This document shows, one piece after another, positions 28,676-37,449 of a DNA stretch of 64,000 nt. Position 1 is the first letter of the stretch, and each line of letters opens with the position of its first letter. The stretch is from Streptomonospora salina (lineage in GTDB: Bacteria; Actinomycetota; Actinomycetes; Streptosporangiales; Streptosporangiaceae), in the NCBI RefSeq assembly GCF_014204715.1, contig NZ_JACHLY010000002.1:186001-250000 (forward strand). The letters are read 5' to 3'. The notes below the pieces were generated by a model, which saw only the letters and a list, made by a program, of their open reading frames with translations, did no database searches and was not told the origin of the DNA. Position numbers and translations under genes: made by a program.

Positions 28676-30216
28676 GCCCCGACCACTCCCGCGGCCACGC
28701 CTCCGGCTCCGCGCCGCCCTCCGGCGGGCGCGCCGCCGGCCACGCGACGTTCATGGGGATGCCGCCCTTCCCCGAAGCCGCCAAGAGCGCCACCGAAAAC
28801 TCCCAGATGCGCCACAACCTGCGTCTGGCGACCGACACGATCCGCGGCAAACGCGAATCCGCGGTCTCCGAACTCGACGACTGGTCCGACCTCCGCCAGG
28901 CGGGCAAGGCGGTCAAGGACCGCACGCTGCGCCATCTCGACACCTACCTGGAGCAGCTGGAGGAGTCCGTCACCGCCGCCGGGGGCACGGTGCACTGGGC
29001 GGCCGACGCCGCCGAGGCCAACGAGATCGTCACCGGCCTGGTGCAAGCCACCGGCGAATCGGACGTGGTCAAGGTCAAGTCGATGGCCACCCAGGAGATC
29101 GAGCTGAACGAGGCGCTGGCCCAGGCCGGGATCACCGCCTACGAAACCGACCTGGCCGAGCTGATCGTCCAGCTCAGCGACGACCTGCCCTCCCACATCC
29201 TGGTGCCGGCCATCCACCGCAACCGCGCCGAGATCCGCGAGATCTTCCGCGACCGCATGGCGTCGTGGGGCGTACCCGCTCCCGAGGAGCTCAGCGACGA
29301 CCCCCGCGCACTGGCCGAAGCCGCCCGGGTCCACCTGCGCGAACGGTTCCTCGACACGAAGGTGGCGATCTCGGGCGCCAACTTCGCCGTGGCCGACAGC
29401 GGCTCGATGGTGGTGCTGGAGTCGGAAGGCAACGGGCGGATGTGCCTGACACTGCCGCAGACGCTGATCTCGGTGGTGGGCATCGAGAAGATCGTGCCGA
29501 CCTGGTCGGACCTGGAGGTGTTCCTGCAGCTGCTGCCGCGCTCGTCCACCGGAGAGCGGATGAACCCCTACACCTCCACCTGGACCGGGGTCACGCCCGG
29601 CGACGGCCCCCAGGAGTTCCACGTGGTGCTGCTGGACAACGGCCGCACCGACGTCCTCGCCGACACGGTGGGGCGCCAGGCGCTGCGCTGCATCCGCTGC
29701 TCGGCGTGCCTGAACACCTGCCCGGTCTACGAGCGCACCGGGGGCCACGCCTACGGCTCGGTCTATCCCGGCCCGATCGGCGCGATCCTGACGCCGCAGC
29801 TGCGCGGAACCGCTTCGGAGACCGAGGCGTCCCTGCCGTACGCGTCGTCGCTGTGCGGGGCCTGCTACGACGTGTGCCCGGTGGCCATCGACATCCCCGA
29901 GGTGCTGGTGCACCTGCGCGAGGAGGTCGTCTCGCAGCCGGGGCACCGCGCGGAGAAGGCGGCCATGGGCGTGGCCGGGTGGGTGATGGGCGGCGAGCGC
30001 CGGCTGGACACGGCCCAGCGTGCGGCGTCGGCGGCACGCTCGTTCATGCCGCGGCGCATGCCCGGTCCGGCCTCGGCCTGGACCGACACCCGCGACATCC
30101 CCGACATCCCCGCGGAGTCGTTCCGCTCCTGGTGGCGCCGCGAGGGCGCGGAGCAGGCCCCCGATCCCGGAGGCGGCGAGCACGGACCGGACGCGCAGGA
30201 AGGCGGTCGGCGATGA
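28672..30216 (+). CDS. lutB: LutB, iron-sulfur subunit of the L-lactate oxidation complex
   Basis: 514 residues. An LUD domain (about 70-310, with KVKSMATQEIELNEAL and ISGANFAVADSGSMVV) is followed by two 4Fe-4S motifs, CIRCSACLNTCPVY near residue 340 and CGACYDVCPVAIDIP near residue 395, and a DUF3390-type tail. The first 35 residues are an extra disordered stretch relative to Bacillus LutB. It passes electrons from the LutA/LutC modules towards the respiratory chain. It overlaps lutA and lutC by 4 bp each. Confidence 0.95.
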   Translation: MSPDHSRGHASGSAPPSGGRAAGHATFMGMPPFPEAAKSATENSQMRHNLRLATDTIRGKRESAVSELDDWSDLRQAGKAVKDRTLRHLDTYLEQLEESVTAAGGTVHWAADAAEANEIVTGLVQATGESDVVKVKSMATQEIELNEALAQAGITAYETDLAELIVQLSDDLPSHILVPAIHRNRAEIREIFRDRMASWGVPAPEELSDDPRALAEAARVHLRERFLDTKVAISGANFAVADSGSMVVLESEGNGRMCLTLPQTLISVVGIEKIVPTWSDLEVFLQLLPRSSTGERMNPYTSTWTGVTPGDGPQEFHVVLLDNGRTDVLADTVGRQALRCIRCSACLNTCPVYERTGGHAYGSVYPGPIGAILTPQLRGTASETEASLPYASSLCGACYDVCPVAIDIPEVLVHLREEVVSQPGHRAEKAAMGVAGWVMGGERRLDTAQRAASAARSFMPRRMPGPASAWTDTRDIPDIPAESFRSWWRREGAEQAPDPGGGEHGPDAQEGGRR

Positions 30217-30842
30217 GCGGCTCCCGCGAACGGGTCCTGGCACGGGTGCGCGCGGCCCTGACCGACGTCCCCCGCGACGAGACGCCGCAGGACGTGGACG
30301 TCCCGCGCGGCTACGCCCCCGACCACGACCAGGGCGAGGCCGTCGGGCTGCTGGTCGACCGGCTGGAGGACTACCAGGCGCTGGTGCACCGCACCACGCC
30401 CGCTGACCTGGCCGGCGAGCTCGCTCGGGCCCTGGCGCGGCGCGGCGCATACCGCGTCGCCGCGCCCGCCGACGCACCCGGCGAGTGGTTCGCCCACACC
30501 GAGCGGGACGTGGTGCGCGACACGGGCCTCGGCGTGGCCGACCTGGACGGAATGGACGGCGTGGTCACCGGGTGCGCTGCGGCGATCGCCGAGACCGGCA
30601 CCATCGTGTTGGACGCGGGCCGGGCCCAGGGCCGGCGTGCGCTCACGCTGATCCCCGACTACCACCTGTGCGTCGTGCGCGCCGACCAGGTCGTGGCCGG
30701 GGTGCCCCAGGCTCTGCCGCGCCTGGATCCGCGGCGCCCGCTGACCTGGATCAGCGGCCCTTCGGCCACCAGCGACATCGAACTCGACCGGGTCGAAGGC
30801 GTGCACGGCCCGCGCACGCTGGAAGTGCTGATCGTCGAGTAG
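30213..30842 (+). CDS. lutC: LutC, LUD-domain subunit of the L-lactate oxidation complex
   Basis: 209 residues forming a single LUD domain. Conserved pieces are GVVTGCAAAIAETGTIVLDAG and LTLIPDYHLCVVRADQVV, then GPSATSDIELDRVEGVHGP near the C terminus. It is the usual third gene of lutABC and begins in the ATGA overlap with lutB. The stop codon lies inside a 32-bp palindrome that ends the operon. Confidence 0.94.
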   Translation: MSGSRERVLARVRAALTDVPRDETPQDVDVPRGYAPDHDQGEAVGLLVDRLEDYQALVHRTTPADLAGELARALARRGAYRVAAPADAPGEWFAHTERDVVRDTGLGVADLDGMDGVVTGCAAAIAETGTIVLDAGRAQGRRALTLIPDYHLCVVRADQVVAGVPQALPRLDPRRPLTWISGPSATSDIELDRVEGVHGPRTLEVLIVE

Positions 30843-30873
30843 GCGGTGCGGCGCGGGCCCGCGCCGCACCGCC
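30842..30873. terminator. 32-bp perfect palindrome between lutC and a convergent gene
   Basis: Two exactly complementary 16-bp halves (core GCGCGGGCCCGCGC) start at the last base of the lutC stop and end 4 bp before the stop of the convergent PPOX gene, so it serves both directions. Confidence 0.75.
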
Positions 30874-30877
30874 GGTC

Positions 30878-31339
30878 TCAGGCCAGGCGGGGCGGGAAGC
30901 CGCCGGTGGCCACGGGGCCCCAGCGCTCGGGCGTGATGCGCAGCAGCGCCTTGCCCTGGGTGCGCATGGCGCCGCGGTACTCGTCCCAGTCGGGGTGCTC
31001 GCCCGAGATCGCCCGGAAGTACTCCACGAGCGGCTCCACGGCGTCCTCGCCAGCGAGCACTTCGGCGGTGCCGTAGACCTGCACCCAGGGGCCGTCGAAC
31101 TCCTCGGAGAGCACCACGGCGCTCACGGCGGGATCGCGCGCGGCGTTGCGGGTCTTGGCCCGCTCGGGGTAGGTGGACACGACGATGCGCCCCTGGCCGT
31201 CGACGCCGCAGGTGACCGGCGAGGCCTGCGGCTCGCCGTCGGCGCGGCGGGTGATCAGCACCGCCCGGTGCCGGGGTCGGACGAAGTCGAGCAGCTCCGC
31301 GCGGGAGACGCTGGTATTGGTGGCGATCGACGGGCTCAT
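30878..31339 (-). CDS. PPOX-class F420-dependent oxidoreductase
   Basis: 153 residues, a split-barrel flavin/F420-binding protein with RPRHRAVLITRRADGEPQ and SPVTCGVDGQGRIVVST, the TYPERAKTRNAARDP cofactor segment, and the C-terminal GKALLRITPERWGPVATGG. The last motif is typical of the TIGR03618-type F420 family. Substrate unknown. The ATG at 31339 is the first good start. It is transcribed towards lutC and lies 87 bp downstream of treZ on the same strand, so it may be the distal gene of the tre unit. Confidence 0.87.
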   Translation of the reverse strand: MSPSIATNTSVSRAELLDFVRPRHRAVLITRRADGEPQASPVTCGVDGQGRIVVSTYPERAKTRNAARDPAVSAVVLSEEFDGPWVQVYGTAEVLAGEDAVEPLVEYFRAISGEHPDWDEYRGAMRTQGKALLRITPERWGPVATGGFPPRLA

Positions 31340-31426
31340 GAGCGGGTTCCTCCACAGTGGCTGCGGCCGGCCGGCGAGCCGCCGCGGGCCGCGCCGGCGA
31401 CCGCGGCGGTATGCCGAATGGGCACT

Positions 31427-33229
31427 CTATCCCCGCCGAGCGTGCCGAGCCGCCCGGCTCGCGGGCTCACCCGGCGGCTCGGCGGTTTCGACGACGGCGA
31501 AGGACTCCGCGGGCAGGCGCAGGCGCGCGCCGTCGGCTTCGGCGGCGGCCGAGCACAGCAGCACCCGGCCGGCGGGCGGGTCCAGACCGATCTCTGCCGC
31601 CTCGGCGCGCAGGTTGCAGGCCACGCGCAGCCGCCCGCGGTGCAGTACCAGGACGCGCCCGTCGGGCTCGGCGTCGACGCGGAACCGGTCCAGGCGGGGG
31701 TCGGCGAGCTCGGGGCGGGCCCGGCGCAGCGCGACCAGGGCACGGTAGGTCTCCAGGATCTCCCGGTGCGGCGGGCTTTCGCGCTCGTCCCAGCACAGCA
31801 CCGCGCGTTCGCGGGTGCGCGGGTCGAGGGGGTCGGGCACGCCGGATCCGTCCCAGCCGTGGGAGGCGAACTCGCGGCGGCGGCCCGCGCGCACCCCCTC
31901 GGCCAGGCCCGGGTCGGTGAAGGAGGCGAAGAACGGCCACGGGGTCGAGGCCGCCCACTCCTCGCCCATGAACACCATCGGCGTGTACGGCGAGCACAGC
32001 ACGAGTGCCGCTCCGCAGGCGAGCAGCCCGCGCGGAACGGTGGCGGCCATGCGGTCGCCGGCGGCGCGGTTGCCGATCTGGTCGTGGTTCTGCAGGTAGG
32101 CGAGGAAGCGGTGGCCGGGGATGCGGGCGGTGTCGACGGGGGCGCCGTGGCTGCGCCCCCGGAAGGCGGAGTAGCCGCCGTCGTGGAAGAAGGCGCGGGC
32201 CAGCGCGGACGGCAGCGCATCGGGCGCGGTGAAGTCGGCGTAGTAGCCGTGGCCTTCGCCGGTGAGGGCCGTGTGCAGGGCGTGGTGGATGTCGTCGCAC
32301 CACTGCGCGGTGAGCCCGTACCCGCCGGCGTCGCGGGAGGTGACGGTGGCGGGGTCGTTGCGGTCGGACTCGGCGATCAGCGCGAGCGGGCGGCCCAGAC
32401 CGGCGGCCAGCGCGTCGGCTTCGGCGGAGAGCTCGGCGAGCAGGGGACGGGCGCGGGAGTCGTGCAGCGCGTGCACGGCGTCCAGGCGCAGGCCGTCGAG
32501 GTGGAAGCCGCGCAGCCAGCCCAGGGCGTTGTCGACCACGTAGCGGCGGACCTCGTCGGATCCGGGCCCGTCCAGATTGAGCGAGGGGCCCCAGGCGGTG
32601 TCGCCGGTGAAGTAGGGGCCGAAGCGCGGCAGGTAGGCGCCGTCGGGACCGAGGTGGTTGTAGACGACGTCGAGCAGCACGCCCAGGCCGCGGCGGTGGC
32701 AGGCGTCGACGAAGCGTTTCAGGCCGTCGGGGCCGCCGTAGGGTTCGTGCACCGCGCCCCACAGCACCCCGTCGTAGCCCCAGCCGTGGCCGGCGCCGCC
32801 GAAGGCGTTGACGGGCATCAGTTGCACGAGATCGGCGCCGAGACCGGTGAGGTGGTCCAGGCGCCCGATCGCGGCGTCGAAGGTGCCCTCGGGGGTGAAG
32901 GTGCCGATGTGCAGCTCGTAGACGACGCATCCGGGCAGCGCCCGCCCGCGCCAATCGGTGTCGGTCCAGGCGAAGTCGGCGTGGTCGTAGACGCGGGAGG
33001 GGCCGTGCACGCCGCGGGGTTGGCGCAGCGAGCGGGGGTCGGGCAGCGGCTCGCCGGATCCGTCGAGGACGAAGGCGTAGTCGTCCCCGGGGCGGGCCCC
33101 GGGCACGCGCAGGTGCCACCAGCCGCCGGCGCCCGGCCGCATGGCGCGGTCGTGGCCCCCGATGCGCAGGTCGACCCTGGTGCACTCCGGTGCCCAGACG
33201 TCGAACCGCCGTCCCCCGTCCTCGTCCAC
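31427..33229 (-). CDS. treZ: malto-oligosyltrehalose trehalohydrolase
   Basis: 600 residues. An N-terminal carbohydrate-binding fold (FDVWAPECTRVDLRIGG) precedes a GH13 barrel with VYELHIGTFTPEGTF and DVVYNHLGPDG. The nucleophile Asp is in LDGLRLDAVHAL, the acid Glu in ALIAESDRND, and the third acid in LQNHDQIGNRA. It releases free trehalose from the maltooligosyl trehalose made by TreY. The start is a GTG at 33229, and the next gene upstream (methyltransferase) ends 55 bp away. A complete, normal-length TreZ. Confidence 0.94.
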   Translation of the reverse strand: MDEDGGRRFDVWAPECTRVDLRIGGHDRAMRPGAGGWWHLRVPGARPGDDYAFVLDGSGEPLPDPRSLRQPRGVHGPSRVYDHADFAWTDTDWRGRALPGCVVYELHIGTFTPEGTFDAAIGRLDHLTGLGADLVQLMPVNAFGGAGHGWGYDGVLWGAVHEPYGGPDGLKRFVDACHRRGLGVLLDVVYNHLGPDGAYLPRFGPYFTGDTAWGPSLNLDGPGSDEVRRYVVDNALGWLRGFHLDGLRLDAVHALHDSRARPLLAELSAEADALAAGLGRPLALIAESDRNDPATVTSRDAGGYGLTAQWCDDIHHALHTALTGEGHGYYADFTAPDALPSALARAFFHDGGYSAFRGRSHGAPVDTARIPGHRFLAYLQNHDQIGNRAAGDRMAATVPRGLLACGAALVLCSPYTPMVFMGEEWAASTPWPFFASFTDPGLAEGVRAGRRREFASHGWDGSGVPDPLDPRTRERAVLCWDERESPPHREILETYRALVALRRARPELADPRLDRFRVDAEPDGRVLVLHRGRLRVACNLRAEAAEIGLDPPAGRVLLCSAAAEADGARLRLPAESFAVVETAEPPGEPASRAARHARRG

Positions 33230-33284
33230 GCGGCGGGTCCTACCCGGGCCGCTGCGGGCTCACGCGCCGGGACGGCACAGCCGG

Positions 33285-34166
33285 TCAGGCCGGGCTGTAG
33301 ACCGTGACGGCGAAGGATGCGCGCGCCGTGACGGGTGTGCCGAGGGCGGCCACGCGCTCGGCGATCCGCTCGGGTTCCACGTGGCGGGCGCTGGGTCCCA
33401 TGGCCACGAGTGCGGCGGCCTCGCCGGGCGTCAGCGACAGCCCGACCTCCAGCTCCCGGGTGCGCTCGCGGGTGAAGTGCCCGCCGAGGCTCTCCTGAAG
33501 GCGCTCCGGTTTGTCGGCGTCGACGGTGACCAGGCCGAGCGCGGCGACCAGGTCCCGCAGGTGGTGGGCGGTGGGGGTGACGACGATCAGCGCGCCGTCG
33601 TCGGCGAGCACGCGGCGGAACTCGGCGGCCCGGCGCGGCGCGAACACGTTCAGCAGCACATCGGCCGCGCCCGTGCGCAGCGGCAGCCCGCGCCAGGTGT
33701 CGCAGGCGGCGGCGCCGGCGCGGGGGTGGGCGCGGGCGGCGCGGCGCAGCGCGAACTTCGACACGTCCAGCGACAGCCCGCAGGCCCGGTGCGCCTGCTC
33801 CAGCACCGCGGCGAGGTAGTAGCCGGTCCCGGCGCCGGCGTCGGCCGCCAGTCCGCCGGCGGCCAGGTGCGGCGCCGCGGCCTCGGCCACGTGCGCGGCC
33901 AGGGGCGCGTAGTGGCCGGCGTCCTGGAACTCCTTCCGGGCCCGCACCATGTCTTTGGTGTCGCCGGTGCCGGCGGTGCCGTGGCCGGTGAGCAGCCCGG
34001 CGTAGCCCTCGCGGGCGACGTCGAAGCGGTGGCCGGCGGCGCAGGCCAGCGCGTTGCCGGAGGGTCCGAGGGCGGCGCCGCACACGGGGCAGGCCAGCGC
34101 CTTCAGCACCGGTCCGGGCATCCGCAGCCGATCGAGGACGGCGGGACGGTCGTCGGTGGAGGCCAT
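33285..34166 (-). CDS. RlmA-family 23S rRNA (guanine-N1) methyltransferase
   Basis: 293 residues. An N-terminal zinc finger, LACPVCGAALG ... LACAAGHRFD, is followed by REGYAGLL. A class-I SAM domain then has the motif LAADAGAGTGYYLA and ADVLLNVFAPRRAAEF. This is the layout of RlmA-I/RlmA-II (TlrB), which methylate G745 or G748 of 23S rRNA; the latter gives tylosin/mycinamicin resistance. Which position is modified cannot be told here. It sits, in the same direction, between treY (80 bp upstream) and treZ (55 bp downstream), an unexpected insertion into a trehalose operon. Confidence 0.88.
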   Translation of the reverse strand: MASTDDRPAVLDRLRMPGPVLKALACPVCGAALGPSGNALACAAGHRFDVAREGYAGLLTGHGTAGTGDTKDMVRARKEFQDAGHYAPLAAHVAEAAAPHLAAGGLAADAGAGTGYYLAAVLEQAHRACGLSLDVSKFALRRAARAHPRAGAAACDTWRGLPLRTGAADVLLNVFAPRRAAEFRRVLADDGALIVVTPTAHHLRDLVAALGLVTVDADKPERLQESLGGHFTRERTRELEVGLSLTPGEAAALVAMGPSARHVEPERIAERVAALGTPVTARASFAVTVYSPA

Positions 34167-34246
34167 GGGTGCTCAGCTTACGGCGTCGCGGGCGGCGGCG
34201 CGGCCGCGGGCGGCCGGCGGCGCGCGTCCCGGCGGGTCGGCGGCGG

Positions 34247-36574
34247 TCAGTCGCGGACGAGCAGGGCGACGGGGTAGCGGTCCAGCAGGTCGGCCAGGGG
34301 CGGGCCGCAGTATCCGTCGGTGCGCTGGGGCAGCAGCACCCGGCCGGTGAGGGCGTCGGTCCAGGGGCCGCTGCCGCCCGGCAGCGGCAGGCTCGTGTCG
34401 CCCCATCCGCCGGCGGCGGCCAGCCCCACCGGCAGCCGGGTGGCGACGGCGACCACGTCGCGGCGGGGGCCGCGGGCGAAGGCGACGGCGTGGCCGGCCG
34501 CCGGGCCCGCGGCCTCCAGCGGCAGGTAGCCGCGCAGGTCGCGGCCGCGGCGCAGGTGCAGCGCGGTGCGGACCACGTGCAGCTTGGCTTCGCCGGTGGC
34601 GTCGACGTCGGGGCGCCGGCCGCGTTCCAGGCGCTCCAGGTGGGTCTGGCGGCAGGTGAAGTCGACGGGGCGCCGGTTGTCGGGGTCGACCAGGGACAGG
34701 TCCCACAGCTCCGAGCCCTGGTAGAGGTCGGGTACGCCGGGCCCGGCCAGGTGCAGCAGCTTCTGGCCCAGGGAGTTGCTCCACCCCGCGGCGCGGATCC
34801 GGGCGGCGAAGGCGGCGACGTCGGCGCACAGGTCCTCGGCCGAGAGCACCCGTTCGGGCCAGGCGGCGACCTCGGCTTCGAAGCCGGGGTCGCCGTCGAT
34901 CCAGCCGGTGCGCTCCTTCTGCTCCCGGGCCGCCTTGAGCAGGTAGTCGCGCATCCGGGCTGCGCTGACGGGCCAGGTGCCCACCAGGCTCTGCCAGGCG
35001 AGCAGGTCCAGGGCGGGGTCGCCGATCCCGCAGGCGGCGCGCCAGCGGTGCACGGCTGCGGCGAATTCCTCGGGGATCTCGCTGAGCACCGCCAGGCGGG
35101 CGCGCACGTCCTCCGAACGCTTGGTGTCGTGGGTGGACAGCGCGGTCATGGTGGCGGGCCGGGCGGCCTCGCGGCGGGTGCAGCAGGAGTGGAACTCGGC
35201 CGGGCCGACGCCGAAACGGGCGGGGTCGCCGCCGACTTCGTTGAGGGCGACGAAACGGGTGGCGCGGTAGAAGGCGGTGTCCTCGGTGCCTTTGGCCATG
35301 ACCATGCCGCTGGTCTGCTGGATGCGCACGGCGAGCTCGCCGGCGGGGTCGGCACGGACGGTTTCGTCGACGGCGTCGAGTACGGCGGCGAGGTCGGGGC
35401 GCGCGGCCCGGGCGCGCTCCACGGCCCGGTCCCACACGGCCCGGCCTTCGGGCAGGTAGCTGCGGTAGGCGCCGAACGAGGCGAGCAGTTCGGCGACGGC
35501 GGCCTCGGCCGCCTCCCGGTCGGCGGTGCCGGTCAGCGCCGCGATGCGGCGCACCTCGGGCGCGAGCGGTTCGCGGGCCGCGAACCGGCGCGACTCGGTC
35601 TGCACGGCGGCGGTGTCGGTGGGGGCGCCCAGCGACGCGGCGAGCTCGGTGAGGGCGCTTTCACCGGCGGGGTCCACGAACAGTCCGCAGACCTCGCGCA
35701 GCGCGTCGTAGCCGGTGGTGCCGTCCACCGGCCACGACGCCGGCAGCGCCTCGCCGGGTTCGAGGATCTTCTCGGCGACGATCCAGCCGTCGAAGGCCGC
35801 GCGCAGCCGGCGCAGGTAGCCGCCCGGGTCGCTGAGCCCGTCGGGGTGGTCCACCCGCAGGCCGTCCAGCTCGCCCCGTTCGGCCCAGCGCAGGATCTCG
35901 GCGTGGGCGGCGGCGAAGACGTCGGGGTCCTCCACGCGGACGGCTGCCAGGCCGGTGACGTCGAAGAAGCGGCGGTAGGAGAGGCGGTGGCGGCCGCGGC
36001 GCCAGGACACCAGCCGGTAGTGCTGGCGCCCGTGCACCCGGTCCGGGGGGTCGCCGGGGCTGTAGGTTCCCGGCGCGAGCGGGAAGCGCAGGTCCTCGTA
36101 GGTCAGGCAGTCGTCGGCGACGCCGAGGCGCTCCAGGGCGCCGGCTCCCCCGTCGCCGTCGTCGGCGAGCACGGGCAGTTCGAGGGGACCGGCCGACCAG
36201 TCGACGTCGAAGAAGCGGGCGCAGGAGGAGTCCCGCCCGCTGCGCAGCACGTCCCACCACCAGGGATTGGCGGCCGGCGCCGCGACCGACATGTGGTTGG
36301 GCACGATGTCGACCACCGCGCCCATGCCGCGTCCGTGCAGCCGCTGCACCAGCGTGCGGCGGCCCGGGTCGCCGCCCAGTACCGCCGATACCGACGCGGG
36401 GTCGGCGACGTCGTAGCCGTGCGTGGAACCGGGCGCGGCGGTGAGGATCGGCGACAGGTAGGCGGCGCCGGCCCCGAGCCGGTCCAGGTAGTCGACGAGG
36501 TCGGCGGCCCGGTCCAGGGTGAGTCCCGGACCGAGCTGCAGCCGATAGGTGGAGGTCGGGCGGTAGGGGTCCAT
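34247..36574 (-). CDS. treY: malto-oligosyltrehalose synthase
   Basis: 775 residues. The N terminus PTSTYRLQLGPGLTLDRAADL is diagnostic for TreY. The GH13 barrel shows DIVPNHMS, the nucleophile region LDGLRVDHPDGL, WIVAEKIL with the acid Glu, and STHDTKRSEDVRARL late in the protein. It converts the reducing end of maltodextrin into a trehalose unit. The ATG at 36574 fits the family start. It is the first gene of the treY - rlmA - treZ run and is divergent from aroQ; no treX/glgX debranching gene is adjacent. Confidence 0.94.
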   Translation of the reverse strand: MDPYRPTSTYRLQLGPGLTLDRAADLVDYLDRLGAGAAYLSPILTAAPGSTHGYDVADPASVSAVLGGDPGRRTLVQRLHGRGMGAVVDIVPNHMSVAAPAANPWWWDVLRSGRDSSCARFFDVDWSAGPLELPVLADDGDGGAGALERLGVADDCLTYEDLRFPLAPGTYSPGDPPDRVHGRQHYRLVSWRRGRHRLSYRRFFDVTGLAAVRVEDPDVFAAAHAEILRWAERGELDGLRVDHPDGLSDPGGYLRRLRAAFDGWIVAEKILEPGEALPASWPVDGTTGYDALREVCGLFVDPAGESALTELAASLGAPTDTAAVQTESRRFAAREPLAPEVRRIAALTGTADREAAEAAVAELLASFGAYRSYLPEGRAVWDRAVERARAARPDLAAVLDAVDETVRADPAGELAVRIQQTSGMVMAKGTEDTAFYRATRFVALNEVGGDPARFGVGPAEFHSCCTRREAARPATMTALSTHDTKRSEDVRARLAVLSEIPEEFAAAVHRWRAACGIGDPALDLLAWQSLVGTWPVSAARMRDYLLKAAREQKERTGWIDGDPGFEAEVAAWPERVLSAEDLCADVAAFAARIRAAGWSNSLGQKLLHLAGPGVPDLYQGSELWDLSLVDPDNRRPVDFTCRQTHLERLERGRRPDVDATGEAKLHVVRTALHLRRGRDLRGYLPLEAAGPAAGHAVAFARGPRRDVVAVATRLPVGLAAAGGWGDTSLPLPGGSGPWTDALTGRVLLPQRTDGYCGPPLADLLDRYPVALLVRD

Positions 36575-36709
36575 CGGAGTGTGATCTGCCCTGCGCAAAC
36601 GGTGTTGAACCACCGGTTCCGCGCCGTCCCGGCAGGCCCGGATCCCCGCCCCGGTGCGGCGGGCCGGGCGCGGCGGCGGTGCGCTGTCCGCCGTTCCGGG
36701 CGCACGCAC

Positions 36710-36715
36710 TAGGAT
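36710..36715 (+). promoter_or_regulatory. -10 element TAGGAT upstream of aroQ
   Basis: TAGGAT (TANNNT) lies 47 bp before the aroQ ATG with a weak CTGTCC about 20 bp upstream. Predicted leader of about 40 nt. Confidence 0.4.
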
Positions 36716-36762
36716 CGAGGAGTCCGCGACCGCCGCCGCTTCGACGAAAGGGCCCCTCCCCG

Positions 36763-37227
36763 ATGGCCGCATCCGGTTCCGGCCCCCGCGTACTCCTGCT
36801 GAACGGGCCCAACCTCAACCTGCTGGGAAGCCGCGACCCGCACCAGTACGGGTCGGTGACCCTGGCCGAGGTCGAGCGGCGCGTCCAGGCCCTGGGCGCC
36901 GAGCTGGGCGCCGGGGTGGAGTGCGCGCAGAGCAACCACGAGGGCGAGCTCGTCGAGCACGTCCACCGGGCGCGCCATCTGGACGGCGTCGTGTTCAACC
37001 CGGGCGCCTTCGCCCACTACAGCATCGCGCTGCGCGACGCGATCGACGCGGTGGAGGTGCCCTGCGTCGAGGTGCACATCTCCAACGTCTACGCGCGCGA
37101 GGAGTTCCGGCACACCTCGGTGACGGCCCCGGTGTCGGAGGGCTACATCGCCGGCTGCGGTCCGGCCGGTTACGAATTGGGGCTGCGCGCCGTGCTCACC
37201 CGCATCGGGCAGCGGCGGCCCCGCTAG
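36763..37227 (+). CDS. aroQ: type II 3-dehydroquinate dehydratase
   Basis: 154 residues, the family length. GPNLNLLGSRDPHQYGS holds the N-terminal loop and the catalytic Tyr, SNHEGELVEHVHRA follows, and VEVHISNVYAREEFRHTS holds the catalytic His and the lid Arg. The C-terminal YIAGCGPAGYELGL is also typical. It dehydrates 3-dehydroquinate to 3-dehydroshikimate in the shikimate pathway or in quinate breakdown. The ATG at 36763 has CGAAAGGG upstream. It stands alone rather than with aroB/aroK. Confidence 0.94.
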   Translation: MAASGSGPRVLLLNGPNLNLLGSRDPHQYGSVTLAEVERRVQALGAELGAGVECAQSNHEGELVEHVHRARHLDGVVFNPGAFAHYSIALRDAIDAVEVPCVEVHISNVYAREEFRHTSVTAPVSEGYIAGCGPAGYELGLRAVLTRIGQRRPR

Positions 37228-37394
37228 ACGGCGGGCCGCGCCGGCGCCGTGGCGCCCGGGTCCACGACGGCCGGCGCCGCCCGGACTACGGCAGCGGCCG
37301 GTTTCCGCCCCCTCCCCGCAGCGACGACTGCGCACGTCGCGATACCTTCTAGGCGGAATCCGGCTATCCCGCCGCCATGTTCCGTTTCCGCACG

Positions 37395-37417
37395 AACCCT
37401 GCGTTCCACCCAGGGTT
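37395..37417 (+). promoter_or_regulatory. inverted repeat upstream of the PstS-like gene
   Basis: AACCCTG and CAGGGTT flank 9 nt (CGTTCCACC) about 33-55 bp before the GTG start. The sequence slightly resembles streptomycete PHO boxes, which carry GTTCACC-type repeats, but no clean 11-bp direct repeats are present. A leader hairpin or operator is possible. Confidence 0.35.
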
Positions 37418-37449
37418 GCCGCTCGCACACAAAGGGGAATGACAGACCC

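Noticed and set aside
37381-37449. PHO box before the PstS-like gene
   Set aside because: There are no two clear 11-bp direct repeats of GTTCACC type; only an inverted repeat is visible.
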